A stretch of 13,422 nt of DNA. Source: an uncultured Bacteroidales bacterium (GTDB lineage: Bacteria > Bacteroidota > Bacteroidia > Bacteroidales > Paludibacteraceae). This document shows, piece after piece, positions 7,241 through 12,943 of the stretch; positions within the stretch are counted from its first letter, which is position 1; every line of letters begins with the position of its first letter. The stretch lies in assembly GCA_937915765.1 (NCBI GenBank), contig CALGHE010000074.1, positions 1 through 13,422 on the forward strand, in the 5' to 3' direction. Below the pieces are notes generated by a model. The model had not been told where the DNA came from. It saw nothing but the letters and a program-made list of their open reading frames with translations, and did no database searches. A program made the translations under genes and the position numbers.

Positions 7241-7552
7241 TTAAGCAACAACTTCATTAACTTTCAATTCAGTGAAGAACTGACGGTGTCCGTTCAACTT
7301 TCTGTAACCTTTTCTTCTTTTCTTGTGGAACACAAGCACCTTTTCTCCTTTAACGTGAGAAACAACCTCTGCCACAACCTTAGCGCCGCTAATAACCGGA
7401 GCTCCGATGGTTACACTACCGTTGTTGTCAACCAACAACACTTTGTCAAATTCTACTACAGAACCGCGTTCTGCTTCTAAACGGTGAACGTACAATTTCT
7501 GTCCCTGTTCTACCTTAAACTGCTGTCCAGCAATTTCTACAATAGCGTACAT
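7241..7552 (-). CDS. rplU: 50S ribosomal protein L21
   Basis: L21 binds 23S rRNA in the large subunit. The 103-residue product is normal length, with MYAIVEIAGQQFKVEQGQKLYVHRL at the start and the basic VFHKKRRKGYRKLNGHRQ motif near the C-terminus, which contacts rRNA. It is the first gene of the rplU-rpmA operon. A 67-base leader separates it from a strong promoter, and that leader can form alternative hairpins (described separately). Confidence 0.98.
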   Translation of the reverse strand: MYAIVEIAGQQFKVEQGQKLYVHRLEAERGSVVEFDKVLLVDNNGSVTIGAPVISGAKVVAEVVSHVKGEKVLVFHKKRRKGYRKLNGHRQFFTELKVNEVVA

Positions 7553-7620
7553 TATAAAAAAACTATTTTAGTTAATTCCGGTGGTGGGCATCAGACCGCT
7601 TATTTGTACCACGTAGGAAA
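7553..7620 (-). promoter_or_regulatory. Structured 5' leader of rplU, possible ribosomal-protein autoregulatory element
   Basis: The transcript should begin near 7620, giving a leader of about 67 bases. It is the only G/C-rich patch in an A/T-rich gap and contains two mutually exclusive pairings. Minus-strand CGGT (7595-7598) can pair with ACCG (7579-7582), or GTGGT (7608-7612) can pair with ACCAC (7581-7585). The 3' partners overlap, so only one can form at a time. Leader-based feedback control is known for many ribosomal operons; whether this is one is inference. Confidence 0.4.
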
Positions 7621-7627
7621 ATCGCCG

Positions 7628-7658
7628 CAAAGATAGACTTTTTTTCTTAAATAACAAA
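7628..7658 (-). promoter_or_regulatory. Promoter of rplU-rpmA
   Basis: On the minus strand TTTG (7655-7658) and TATCTTTG (7628-7635) are separated by exactly 19 bases. Both match the Bacteroidota consensus perfectly, as expected for a highly expressed ribosomal operon. Confidence 0.88.
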
Positions 7659-7660
7659 GC

Positions 7661-7817
7661 TTTAAAACTTTTTTACGTTCAAATTCTTCTTTCTTAGCCT
7701 CAAAATCTGCGAATTGTTATCGCTCGCCATCTTTCAAAGTGCCATTTTGGTCTAAAAACATTTACATAAGTCAATAAAAGAAAACTTTTTAAACTTTTTT
7801 ACTTTCAAATTTTTGTC
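7661..7817. repeat. Imperfect direct repeat in the rplU-gmd divergent gap
   Basis: A 25-base segment (about 7664-7688, centred on AAACTTTTTTACGTTCAAAT) recurs about 126 bases further on (about 7790-7814, AAACTTTTTTACTTTCAAAT) with 3 differences. The right copy overlaps the gmd -33 box. The rest of 7659-7833 shows nothing more than A/T-rich sequence. Confidence 0.55.
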
Positions 7818-7841
7818 AATAGGCAAATATCACTAACTTTG
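7812..7841 (+). promoter_or_regulatory. Promoter of gmd-fcl
   Basis: TTTG (7812-7815), an 18-base spacer and TAACTTTG (7834-7841) match the Bacteroidota consensus. The transcript would start near 7848, leaving about 50 bases of leader before the gmd ATG at 7898. Confidence 0.85.
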
Positions 7842-7897
7842 CAAAAATTTAATTGTATTGTCTGATTATTTTTAATATCGGTTATAATAGTTATAAT

Positions 7898-8956
7898 ATG
7901 AAAAAAGTGGCTTTGATTTCAGGTATCACAGGGCAGGACGGTTCTTTCCTTGCTGAGTTTCTAATAGACAAGGGCTATGAAGTTCACGGCATTCTGCGCC
8001 GTTCTTCATCGTTCAACACGGGTCGCATTGAGCACCTCTATCTTGACGAATGGGTGCGCGACATGAAGAAGGACCGACTGGTGAACCTGCACTACGGTGA
8101 CATGACGGACTCAAGCTCCCTTATCCGCATCATCCAGCAGGTTCAGCCTGACGAAATATACAACCTTGCGGCTCAGAGCCATGTCAAGGTTAGCTTTGAC
8201 GTGCCTGAATATACTGCCGAAGCTGACGCTATAGGAACGCTTCGCATGCTGGAAGCTGTCAGGATTCTTGGACTTGAAAAGAAAACTAAGATTTACCAGG
8301 CGTCAACTTCCGAACTGTTCGGGCTTGTGCAGGAGGTTCCGCAGAAAGAGACTACTCCTTTCTACCCTCGCTCTCCTTACGGAGTCGCTAAGCAGTACGG
8401 CTTCTGGATAACTAAAAACTACCGAGAAAGTTACGGTATGTTCGCCGTTAACGGCATCTTGTTCAACCATGAAAGCGAACGCCGCGGAGAAACTTTTGTG
8501 ACCCGCAAAATTACGCTTGCCGCAGCCCGCATCGCTCAGGGACTTCAGGACAAGCTTTACCTTGGCAACCTCGACTCTCTCAGAGACTGGGGATACGCTA
8601 AGGACTACGTTGAATGCATGTGGCTGATTCTTCAGCACGACAAGCCGGAGGACTTTGTCATCGCAACTGGCGAATACCATACTGTGCGCGAATTCTGCAC
8701 ATTGGCGTTCAAGGAGGCCGGCATCGAGTTGCGCTGGGAAGGCGAAGGCGTGAACGAAAAGGGTATCGACACAAAAACAGGACAGACGTTGGTGGAAGTT
8801 GACCCTAAGTACTTCCGTCCTGCCGAAGTTGACCAGCTTCTTGGTGACCCGACTAAGGCTAAAACTCTGCTCGGCTGGAACCCAACGAAAACGTCTTTCC
8901 CTGACTTGGTGAAGATTATGGTGCAGCATGATTTAGAGTACGTTAAGAAATTTTAA
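7898..8956 (+). CDS. gmd: GDP-mannose 4,6-dehydratase
   Basis: Gmd converts GDP-D-mannose to GDP-4-keto-6-deoxy-D-mannose in the cytosol, the first step to GDP-L-fucose. From the ATG at 7898 the protein is 352 residues, slightly short of the usual 357-373. The Rossmann NAD(P) motif GITGQDGS is at 9-16, followed by LRRSSSFNTGRIEHL (33-47), typical of Gmd. Catalytic residues are T137 and E139 in ASTSELFG and Y161/K165 in YGVAK. FNHESERRGETFVTRKIT (189-206) is a Gmd signature. The open frame continues 15 codons upstream to a TTG, but MKKVALISGITGQDG fits the family start. It is first in a two-gene unit with fcl. Both genes look richer in G+C than the flanking genes by eye. Confidence 0.97.
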   Translation: MKKVALISGITGQDGSFLAEFLIDKGYEVHGILRRSSSFNTGRIEHLYLDEWVRDMKKDRLVNLHYGDMTDSSSLIRIIQQVQPDEIYNLAAQSHVKVSFDVPEYTAEADAIGTLRMLEAVRILGLEKKTKIYQASTSELFGLVQEVPQKETTPFYPRSPYGVAKQYGFWITKNYRESYGMFAVNGILFNHESERRGETFVTRKITLAAARIAQGLQDKLYLGNLDSLRDWGYAKDYVECMWLILQHDKPEDFVIATGEYHTVREFCTLAFKEAGIELRWEGEGVNEKGIDTKTGQTLVEVDPKYFRPAEVDQLLGDPTKAKTLLGWNPTKTSFPDLVKIMVQHDLEYVKKF

Positions 8957-8971
8957 ATTAGTTTTATATTG

Positions 8972-9005
8972 AGGCGGAGATGCAAACGGAGTCTCTGCCT
9001 TTTTA
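8972..9005 (+). terminator. Hairpin between gmd and fcl, possible partial terminator
   Basis: AGGCGGAGA (8972-8980) pairs with TCTCTGCCT (8992-9000), 9 bp with one G-T wobble and an 11-base loop, then TTTTATATCTTTT. It looks like a weak intrinsic terminator or mRNA-stabilising hairpin inside the operon. No promoter box separates it from fcl, so fcl probably depends on read-through. Confidence 0.55.
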
Positions 9006-9019
9006 TATCTTTTATCACA

Positions 9020-10093
9020 ATGGATAAAAACGCAAAAATATATGTGGCGGGTCACCGCGGCTTGGTCGGATCTGCCATCTGGAACAACCTGAAGTCCAAA
9101 GGTTACAACAACCTTGTAGGACGCACACACAAGGAACTGGACCTGCTCGACGGCTCCGCAGTTCGCAAATTCTTCGACGAGGAGCAGCCTGAGTATGTGG
9201 TGCTGGCCGCCGCTCACGTTGGCGGAATCATGGCCAACAGCGTCTATCGCGCAGACTTCATTTACAACAACCTGCAGATTCAGCAGAATGTGATTGGCGA
9301 AAGTTTCAGACACAACGTGAAGAAACTGCTCTTCCTCGGCAGCACATGCATATATCCAAGGGATGCAGAACAGCCTATGAAGGAGGACGCTCTGCTGACT
9401 TCTCCGCTGGAATATACCAACGAGCCTTATGCAATCGCCAAAATAGCCGGGCTGAAGATGTGCGAAAGCTTCAACTTGCAGTATGGCACAAACTACATCG
9501 CTGTAATGCCTACGAATCTGTACGGTCCTAACGACAATTTCGACCTTGAACGTAGCCATGTGTTACCGGCGATGATCAGAAAGATTCATCTTGCAAACTG
9601 CCTTAAAAATAACGACTGGGACGCTGTCAAAAAAGATTTGAACGCCCGTCCGGTCGAGGGTGTGTCTGGCTCTAACAGCGAAGCCGAAATTGCCGCAATA
9701 CTTGCTAAATACGGAATAAACGGAGAGTATGTAGAGCTATGGGGAACAGGCAAGCCGCTGCGCGAATTCTTGTGGAGCGAAGAGATGGCCGACGCCAGCG
9801 TGTTTGTCATGGAGCACGTTGACTTCAAGGATTTGAAAGGCTCGAATCCGGAGGTCAGAAATTGCCACATAAACGTCGGAACTGGCAAGGAAATATCTAT
9901 TGGCGATGTGGCAAGGCTTATCGTCAAGGAGGTTGGTTACAAAGGCGAGTTGCGTTTCAATTCGGACAAACCTGACGGCACGATGCGAAAGCTGACAGAT
10001 GTTTCTAAACTGCACAGTTTAGGCTGGCACCACAAGATAGACATCGAAGAGGGCGTGGCCAAAATGTATGGTTGGTATCGCAATCAGCTGTGA
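9020..10093 (+). CDS. fcl: GDP-L-fucose synthase (GDP-4-keto-6-deoxymannose epimerase/reductase)
   Basis: Fcl (also WcaG) performs the 3,5-epimerisation and NADPH-dependent 4-reduction that give GDP-L-fucose from the Gmd product. The protein is 357 residues from the ATG at 9020. Visible are GHRGLVGSA (11-19, NADP binding), S108 and C110 in GSTCIYP, the catalytic Y137/K141 in YAIAK, H180 in SHVLP, and WGTGKPLREFLW (241-252). Compared with E. coli (321 residues) there is an insertion at about 195-235 rich in charged residues; from memory this long form is common in Bacteroidota. The open frame extends 17 codons further upstream, into the intergenic hairpin, which is not a credible start. The product would feed capsule, O-antigen or protein O-glycan fucosylation, but no glycosyltransferase is adjacent. 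Confidence 0.96.
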   Translation: MDKNAKIYVAGHRGLVGSAIWNNLKSKGYNNLVGRTHKELDLLDGSAVRKFFDEEQPEYVVLAAAHVGGIMANSVYRADFIYNNLQIQQNVIGESFRHNVKKLLFLGSTCIYPRDAEQPMKEDALLTSPLEYTNEPYAIAKIAGLKMCESFNLQYGTNYIAVMPTNLYGPNDNFDLERSHVLPAMIRKIHLANCLKNNDWDAVKKDLNARPVEGVSGSNSEAEIAAILAKYGINGEYVELWGTGKPLREFLWSEEMADASVFVMEHVDFKDLKGSNPEVRNCHINVGTGKEISIGDVARLIVKEVGYKGELRFNSDKPDGTMRKLTDVSKLHSLGWHHKIDIEEGVAKMYGWYRNQL

Positions 10094-10188
10094 TTTCTAA
10101 ATTAGATCTGGATGGCTTTGAATCAATCACAAACCATAGTTTAGAGAAGCAACCTTTAGATAATTTACACAAATCAAGATAATCATGC

Positions 10189-10225
10189 AGAAACTTCAGT
10201 TTTTTTACTGAAGTTTCTCTTTTTT
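10189..10225 (+). terminator. Strong terminator after fcl
   Basis: A perfect 12-bp stem, AGAAACTTCAGT (10189-10200) with ACTGAAGTTTCT (10207-10218), around a six-T loop, followed by CTTTTTTT. It lies about 95 bases after the fcl stop. Confidence 0.92.
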
Positions 10226-10335
10226 ATATCAAGACGCATCTTGTAAGCAAACCCGCTTCAATAAGTTTCTTCTGTTGACAAAAACTCTGCGTCCGTTAAA
10301 AACTTTGACTTTTTCGCAAAAATTCTTTCTTTTAT

Positions 10336-10366
10336 GTTTTTTTATTCTTCCCAATGCCTTATTTTT
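10336..10366 (+). promoter_or_regulatory. Promoter of the TetR-family gene
   Basis: TATTTTTG (10359-10366) matches TAnnTTTG, with TTTT (10336-10339, one base off TTTG) 19 bases upstream. A transcript starting near 10372 would have a leader of roughly 20 bases before the ATG at 10391. The longer open frame from 10334 would begin upstream of the promoter. Confidence 0.65.
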
Positions 10367-10390
10367 GTCAAAACTATTTATTATCTGATC

Positions 10391-10966
10391 ATGATTGCGA
10401 AAACAAAAGATATTTTAGTTGATGTAGCTCGCAAACTTTTTGCAGAAAAAGGATTCGAAAACACTACAATGAACGACATCGCTCTTGCTTCTCAGAAAGG
10501 GCGCCGCACTCTTTACACCTATTTCAAAAGCAAAGAGGATATATATTTCGCAGTTGTAGAAACAGAACTTGACCAAATTAAAAACAGACTCGACGATGTG
10601 ATGCAGAAAGACCTGAGGCCCGACGACAAGCTCGTGGACTTCATTTACACTCATCTTGACACTATTAAAGATATAGTAAACAGAAACGGCAATCTGAAAG
10701 CTGATTTTTTCAGCAACATATCTGTAGTGGAAAAGGTCAGACGCAAGCTTGACCTCCGTGAAAGGGTAATGCTGAAAATTATTTTGGAAAAAGGGATAGA
10801 AGAGGAACTGTTTTCTGTCGAAGACCCCTACTTCGCAGCCTTGATGATTAACAATGCGGTAAAAGGCATGGAGGTTCCGTATATTCGCGGAGAATTAGAA
10901 TATCAAATGAAAAACAAAAGAGAACAGATTACCAATTTTTTGTTTTTCGGCCTAAAGCAAAAATAA
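10391..10966 (+). CDS. TetR/AcrR-family transcriptional regulator
   Basis: A 191-residue dimeric repressor-type protein. The N-terminal helix-turn-helix domain (about 6-52) is canonical: ILVDVARKLFAEKGFENTTMNDIA, then KGRRTLYTYFKSKEDIYFAVVE. The C-terminal part, the ligand-binding and dimer domain, is helical and too variable to suggest an effector. It has its own promoter and terminator and stands alone, so its target cannot be read from context. The nearest candidates are its own promoter and the dehydrogenase/lipoprotein genes beyond the convergent gap. I chose the ATG at 10391 because the promoter lies inside the longer frame. Confidence 0.92.
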   Translation: MIAKTKDILVDVARKLFAEKGFENTTMNDIALASQKGRRTLYTYFKSKEDIYFAVVETELDQIKNRLDDVMQKDLRPDDKLVDFIYTHLDTIKDIVNRNGNLKADFFSNISVVEKVRRKLDLRERVMLKIILEKGIEEELFSVEDPYFAALMINNAVKGMEVPYIRGELEYQMKNKREQITNFLFFGLKQK

Positions 10967-10970
10967 CACA

Positions 10971-10995
10971 GACTGCCAAACCGGCGGTCTTTTTT
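10971..10995 (+). terminator. Terminator of the TetR-family gene
   Basis: GACTGCC (10971-10977) pairs with GGCGGTC (10983-10989), 7 bp with one T-G wobble and a 5-base loop, followed by six T. It begins a few bases after the stop. Confidence 0.88.
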
Positions 10996-11062
10996 ATTCC
11001 TCAATTCGGTGCGAAAGGCACAATCGTCATAACCTCGAAACTTTTTCGGAACACGATTTTAC

Positions 11063-11098
11063 AAAAAAACGGGACAGTGCAAACGCACACATCCCGTT
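11063..11098 (-). terminator. Minus-strand terminator-like hairpin 1
   Basis: On the minus strand AACGGGA pairs with TCCCGTT (7 bp), with a further 4-bp GTGC/GCAC helix inside, and TTTTT follows. On the plus strand no T tract follows, so the direction is leftward. It lies 40 bases from repeat copy 1. It ends either a small RNA that starts near that repeat or late read-through from the dehydrogenase gene. Confidence 0.7.
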
Positions 11099-11137
11099 CA
11101 ATCTTCACAGACCTTATTTCACAACAAAATCTGATTC

Positions 11138-11171
11138 TTTGGATATAGTATATTTATATAATAGGGTCTAA
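11138..11171. repeat. 34-bp AT-rich direct repeat, copy 1
   Basis: Identical over 34 bases to 11429-11462; it begins TTTGGATATAG and ends TAGGGTCTAA. The core is almost purely A and T. The two copies are 291 bases apart, start to start, and in the same orientation. Each lies 40-45 bases to the right of a hairpin. Confidence 0.93.
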
Positions 11172-11221
11172 TTCAAATGTCAAACATTATCTGCTTGACG
11201 TATTGCAATATTACTCATCAA

Positions 11222-11279
11222 ACCGATTTTTTATGTGGATTTTTCTTAGAAAAATGTGGATTTTTTCGATGAAATCGGT
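11222..11279. repeat. Nested inverted and direct repeats
   Basis: ACCGATTT (11222-11229) and AAATCGGT (11272-11279) form an 8-bp inverted repeat. Inside it ATGTGGATTTTT occurs twice in direct orientation (11233-11244, 11254-11265), and between those TTTTTC/GAAAAA forms a 6-bp stem with a TTA loop (11240-11254). TTTTCCACAT at 11291-11300 is a partial inverse of the direct motif, and a further TGTGGATTTTT lies at 11549-11559. Confidence 0.7.
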
Positions 11280-11342
11280 ATTTTTTTATATTTTCCACAT
11301 CATTTGCTGAATCCTCAACATTTAATCAATCACGGCACCTCC

Positions 11343-11384
11343 AAAAAATAGAAAATCCTTGAAAGAGAACTCTTCCAAGGATTT
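11343..11384 (-). terminator. Minus-strand terminator-like hairpin 2
   Basis: On the minus strand AAATCCTTG pairs with CAAGGATTT (9 bp); after one mismatch the inner AAGAG/CTCTT can extend the stem. It is followed by TCTATTTTTT. It lies 45 bases left of repeat copy 2. It could also be the terminator of the dehydrogenase gene, whose stop is about 195 bases upstream in that direction. Confidence 0.65.
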
Positions 11385-11428
11385 CTTTGTCCTTTCGAAC
11401 AAAATGTGTTTTTCAGGTAGTAGAGGTT

Positions 11429-11462
11429 TTTGGATATAGTATATTTATATAATAGGGTCTAA
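11429..11462. repeat. 34-bp AT-rich direct repeat, copy 2
   Basis: Exact copy of 11138-11171. Similarity extends weakly outside: an AACAAAAT word lies between hairpin and repeat in both modules, and both are followed by an ATTC/TTC stretch on the right. Confidence 0.93.
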
Positions 11463-11577
11463 ATTCACGCGTGAGCAATATTTCCATCGTTCACACCGCA
11501 AACTTAATGCTATTCACCCCCTTTATTGTGCATTTTTTCTTAATTTTTGTGGATTTTTACAACACAAGCCGAATATT

Positions 11578-12300
11578 TCACATTTTTACACGTTTGAATA
11601 AGAAATCAGGCACAAACCTCAAAAAGAAAGCTACATACCTCCACCGCTCAGTAACATAAACCTTGTCACGCTTTTTCTCCAACTCTGCGTAAATTTGACG
11701 GGAAGCCTCATCTACCGACGCTCTCCAAAAGGCCTGTTTGCTCTGTCCCATGGCCGTATCAACAAAACCTGGTATTATAGTCGTCACAGATATTCCAAGC
11801 TGCTCCTGGTACGACTTACGTCTTAGGCTCTCTAAAAAGATCGCTTCAAAACCCTTACTTGCCGAATAAGACGGACAAATATCCAGCCCTCTTATCCCTG
11901 CAATAGAACTTATTCCGGCCAAATGCCCTCCATTATGAGCTTTGAAATAATCGAAAGCCCAAAGCGCCACCTTCAAGAACCCTACAACATCCGTCCGGAC
12001 GGTCTCTAACTCCTTAGCTGTTTCCAATGCCGGATTCTGATACCCCACGCCAGCACTTATCACTAACAAATCCAAACCGCCTAGCTCATCTGTCAAATCC
12101 GTCAGTTTCTCTTCCACCCCCTCGTCTGCAACATCAAAATCAGACCAAAAAACATTTTTAGGATATTTCGCCTTAAAAGCAATAAGAAGCTCCTTCCTTC
12201 TGCCGGTAACACCAACACGCCAACCAGCCTTGGCGTAAACCTCTGCCAATCCTCGGCCTATCCCCGAACTCGCTCCAACTACAATAACTCTCTTTTCCAT
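11578..12300 (-). CDS. Short-chain dehydrogenase/reductase (SDR), NAD(P)-dependent
   Basis: A classical SDR of 240 residues from the ATG at 12298-12300. Motifs: VVGASSGIGRG (7-17, cofactor-binding TGxxxGIG type), DFDVAD (54-59, adenine pocket), VISAGVG (80-86, the NAAG-equivalent), SSIAG with catalytic S131/S132, and Y145/K149 in YSASK. IIPGFVDTAMG (175-185) is the usual post-catalytic loop. The C-terminus RYVAFFLRFVPDFLFKRVKM is hydrophobic and basic and may sit at the membrane. The substrate cannot be told. A longer frame starts at a TTG at 12321, but that codon lies inside the terminator hairpin of the upstream gene, so MEKRVIVVGASSG is the likely start. It has no obvious promoter of its own. 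Confidence 0.93.
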   Translation of the reverse strand: MEKRVIVVGASSGIGRGLAEVYAKAGWRVGVTGRRKELLIAFKAKYPKNVFWSDFDVADEGVEEKLTDLTDELGGLDLLVISAGVGYQNPALETAKELETVRTDVVGFLKVALWAFDYFKAHNGGHLAGISSIAGIRGLDICPSYSASKGFEAIFLESLRRKSYQEQLGISVTTIIPGFVDTAMGQSKQAFWRASVDEASRQIYAELEKKRDKVYVTERWRYVAFFLRFVPDFLFKRVKM

Positions 12301-12306
12301 AAAACC

Positions 12307-12333
12307 AAAAAAGTGCAGCAAACTGCCGCACTT
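12307..12333 (-). terminator. Terminator between the lipoprotein gene and the SDR gene
   Basis: On the minus strand AAGTGC G GCA / TGC T GCACTT forms a 10-pair stem (one G-T wobble) with a GTT loop, followed by TTTT. It ends the lipoprotein transcript 24 bases after its stop and lies only about 7-10 bases before the SDR ATG, leaving no room for a promoter between them. Confidence 0.85.
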
Positions 12334-12357
12334 AAAAAAATATATATTAATTTCCTT

Positions 12358-12846
12358 TTAGTAAATTGCAATCATCTGCCCCTTCATCTTCATTGAAGCG
12401 CCAGCCTTAGACTCAGCCACCAAATCCAACGTGATTAAAGCGTCAAGTCCGCCTTCTCTATGCTCTATTTTCATAGACCCCTCCTTCACAACATATTCAG
12501 TTGCAGTGAAATCATAATCTTCCTTTCCGGGCTCACACTTAACCATCTTCACCACATTAGAGTACTTGGTCCCTGCCAGCGGAAACTCGCCATCCCCAAT
12601 ACCGCCAGCACATGCAGAAAAGTGAACAACCTTGTCCGCTATGGTAACCTGACTATTAATCTTCGTATATTTTACAGAATCCAAATCGAAAGAAACAATC
12701 AAAGACTCCACCATTTCCACAGTCCTAGGCTCCAGCGAATCGCCCGAAATGGTCATAAAAACAAGATCAGGGTCCTTTGCGTCATCATCTTTGCTACATG
12801 CAGCAAACAAGCACACGCTCAGCAATAAAAATATAATTTTTTTCAT
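12358..12846 (-). CDS. Small lipoprotein, probably surface-exposed
   Basis: A 162-residue protein of unknown function. The N-terminus is a clear lipoprotein signal, MKKIIFLLLSVCLFAAC, with lipobox LFAAC and lipidated C17. The mature protein starts CSKDDDAKD; a run of acidic residues just after the Cys is the known lipoprotein export signal of Bacteroidota, so it is likely moved to the outer face of the outer membrane. The rest is predicted mostly beta (YTKINSQVTIADKVVHFSAC, VEMVESLIVSFDLDS, DALITLDLVAES, SMKMKGQMIAIY), in line with a small calycin or lipocalin-like barrel, but I see no family signature. C79 and C104 could form a disulfide. It has its own promoter and a terminator. Confidence 0.85.
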   Translation of the reverse strand: MKKIIFLLLSVCLFAACSKDDDAKDPDLVFMTISGDSLEPRTVEMVESLIVSFDLDSVKYTKINSQVTIADKVVHFSACAGGIGDGEFPLAGTKYSNVVKMVKCEPGKEDYDFTATEYVVKEGSMKIEHREGGLDALITLDLVAESKAGASMKMKGQMIAIY

Positions 12847-12875
12847 CTTTTTTATTTTTTAATTAAACCTATCTG

Positions 12876-12906
12876 CAAATTTAGACATTTTTTGCAAAAA
12901 TGCAAC
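12876..12906 (-). promoter_or_regulatory. Promoter of the lipoprotein gene
   Basis: On the minus strand TAAATTTG (12876-12883) matches TAnnTTTG exactly, and GTTG (12903-12906) lies 19 bases upstream at the -33 position. The ATG is about 30 bases downstream of the -7 box. Confidence 0.75.
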
Positions 12907-12943
12907 AACACATATCCGATAAATGCTCAAAACACAAAAAAAA

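Larger units (their letters stand above)
10094..10390. other. Intergenic region between fcl and tetR
   Basis: About 297 bases. It contains the fcl terminator (10189-10225) and the tetR promoter (10336-10366). Between and before them I see only A/T-rich sequence, with no small gene and no convincing operator palindrome. Confidence 0.6.
10967..11577. other. Long convergent intergenic region with duplicated repeat and hairpins
   Basis: About 610 bases between the stop of tetR and the stop of the convergent dehydrogenase gene. It holds the tetR terminator, two minus-strand terminator-like hairpins (11063-11098 and 11343-11384), two identical 34-bp repeats (11138-11171 and 11429-11462), and a nested inverted-repeat structure at 11222-11279. 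No credible protein-coding gene is visible; two short plus-strand frames that start just after the repeats are discussed among the findings. Confidence 0.7.

Noticed and set aside
8303..8929. Long minus-strand open frame antisense to gmd (and a similar one at 8933-9559 opposite fcl)
   Set aside because: No recognisable protein; these are shadows caused by the codon bias of strongly supported genes on the plus strand.
11138..11462. CRISPR array from the two 34-bp repeats
   Set aside because: Only two copies, 257 bases between them, no spacer-sized unit, no cas genes, and the repeat is AT-only in its core.
11138..11462. Insertion element or att-flanked cassette bounded by the 34-bp repeats
   Set aside because: The 257 bases between hold no integrase or cargo gene, and the hairpin-repeat order recurs outside the supposed element, which suits a module duplication better.
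11222..11560. Replication origin based on DnaA-box-like words
   Set aside because: No exact TTATCCACA is present, the words are one or two bases off, and no replication genes are near; kept only as a low-interest observation.
12301..12321. Seven-residue extension of the SDR protein from a TTG
   Set aside because: It overlaps the upstream gene's terminator hairpin and the family motif starts directly after the ATG at 12300.
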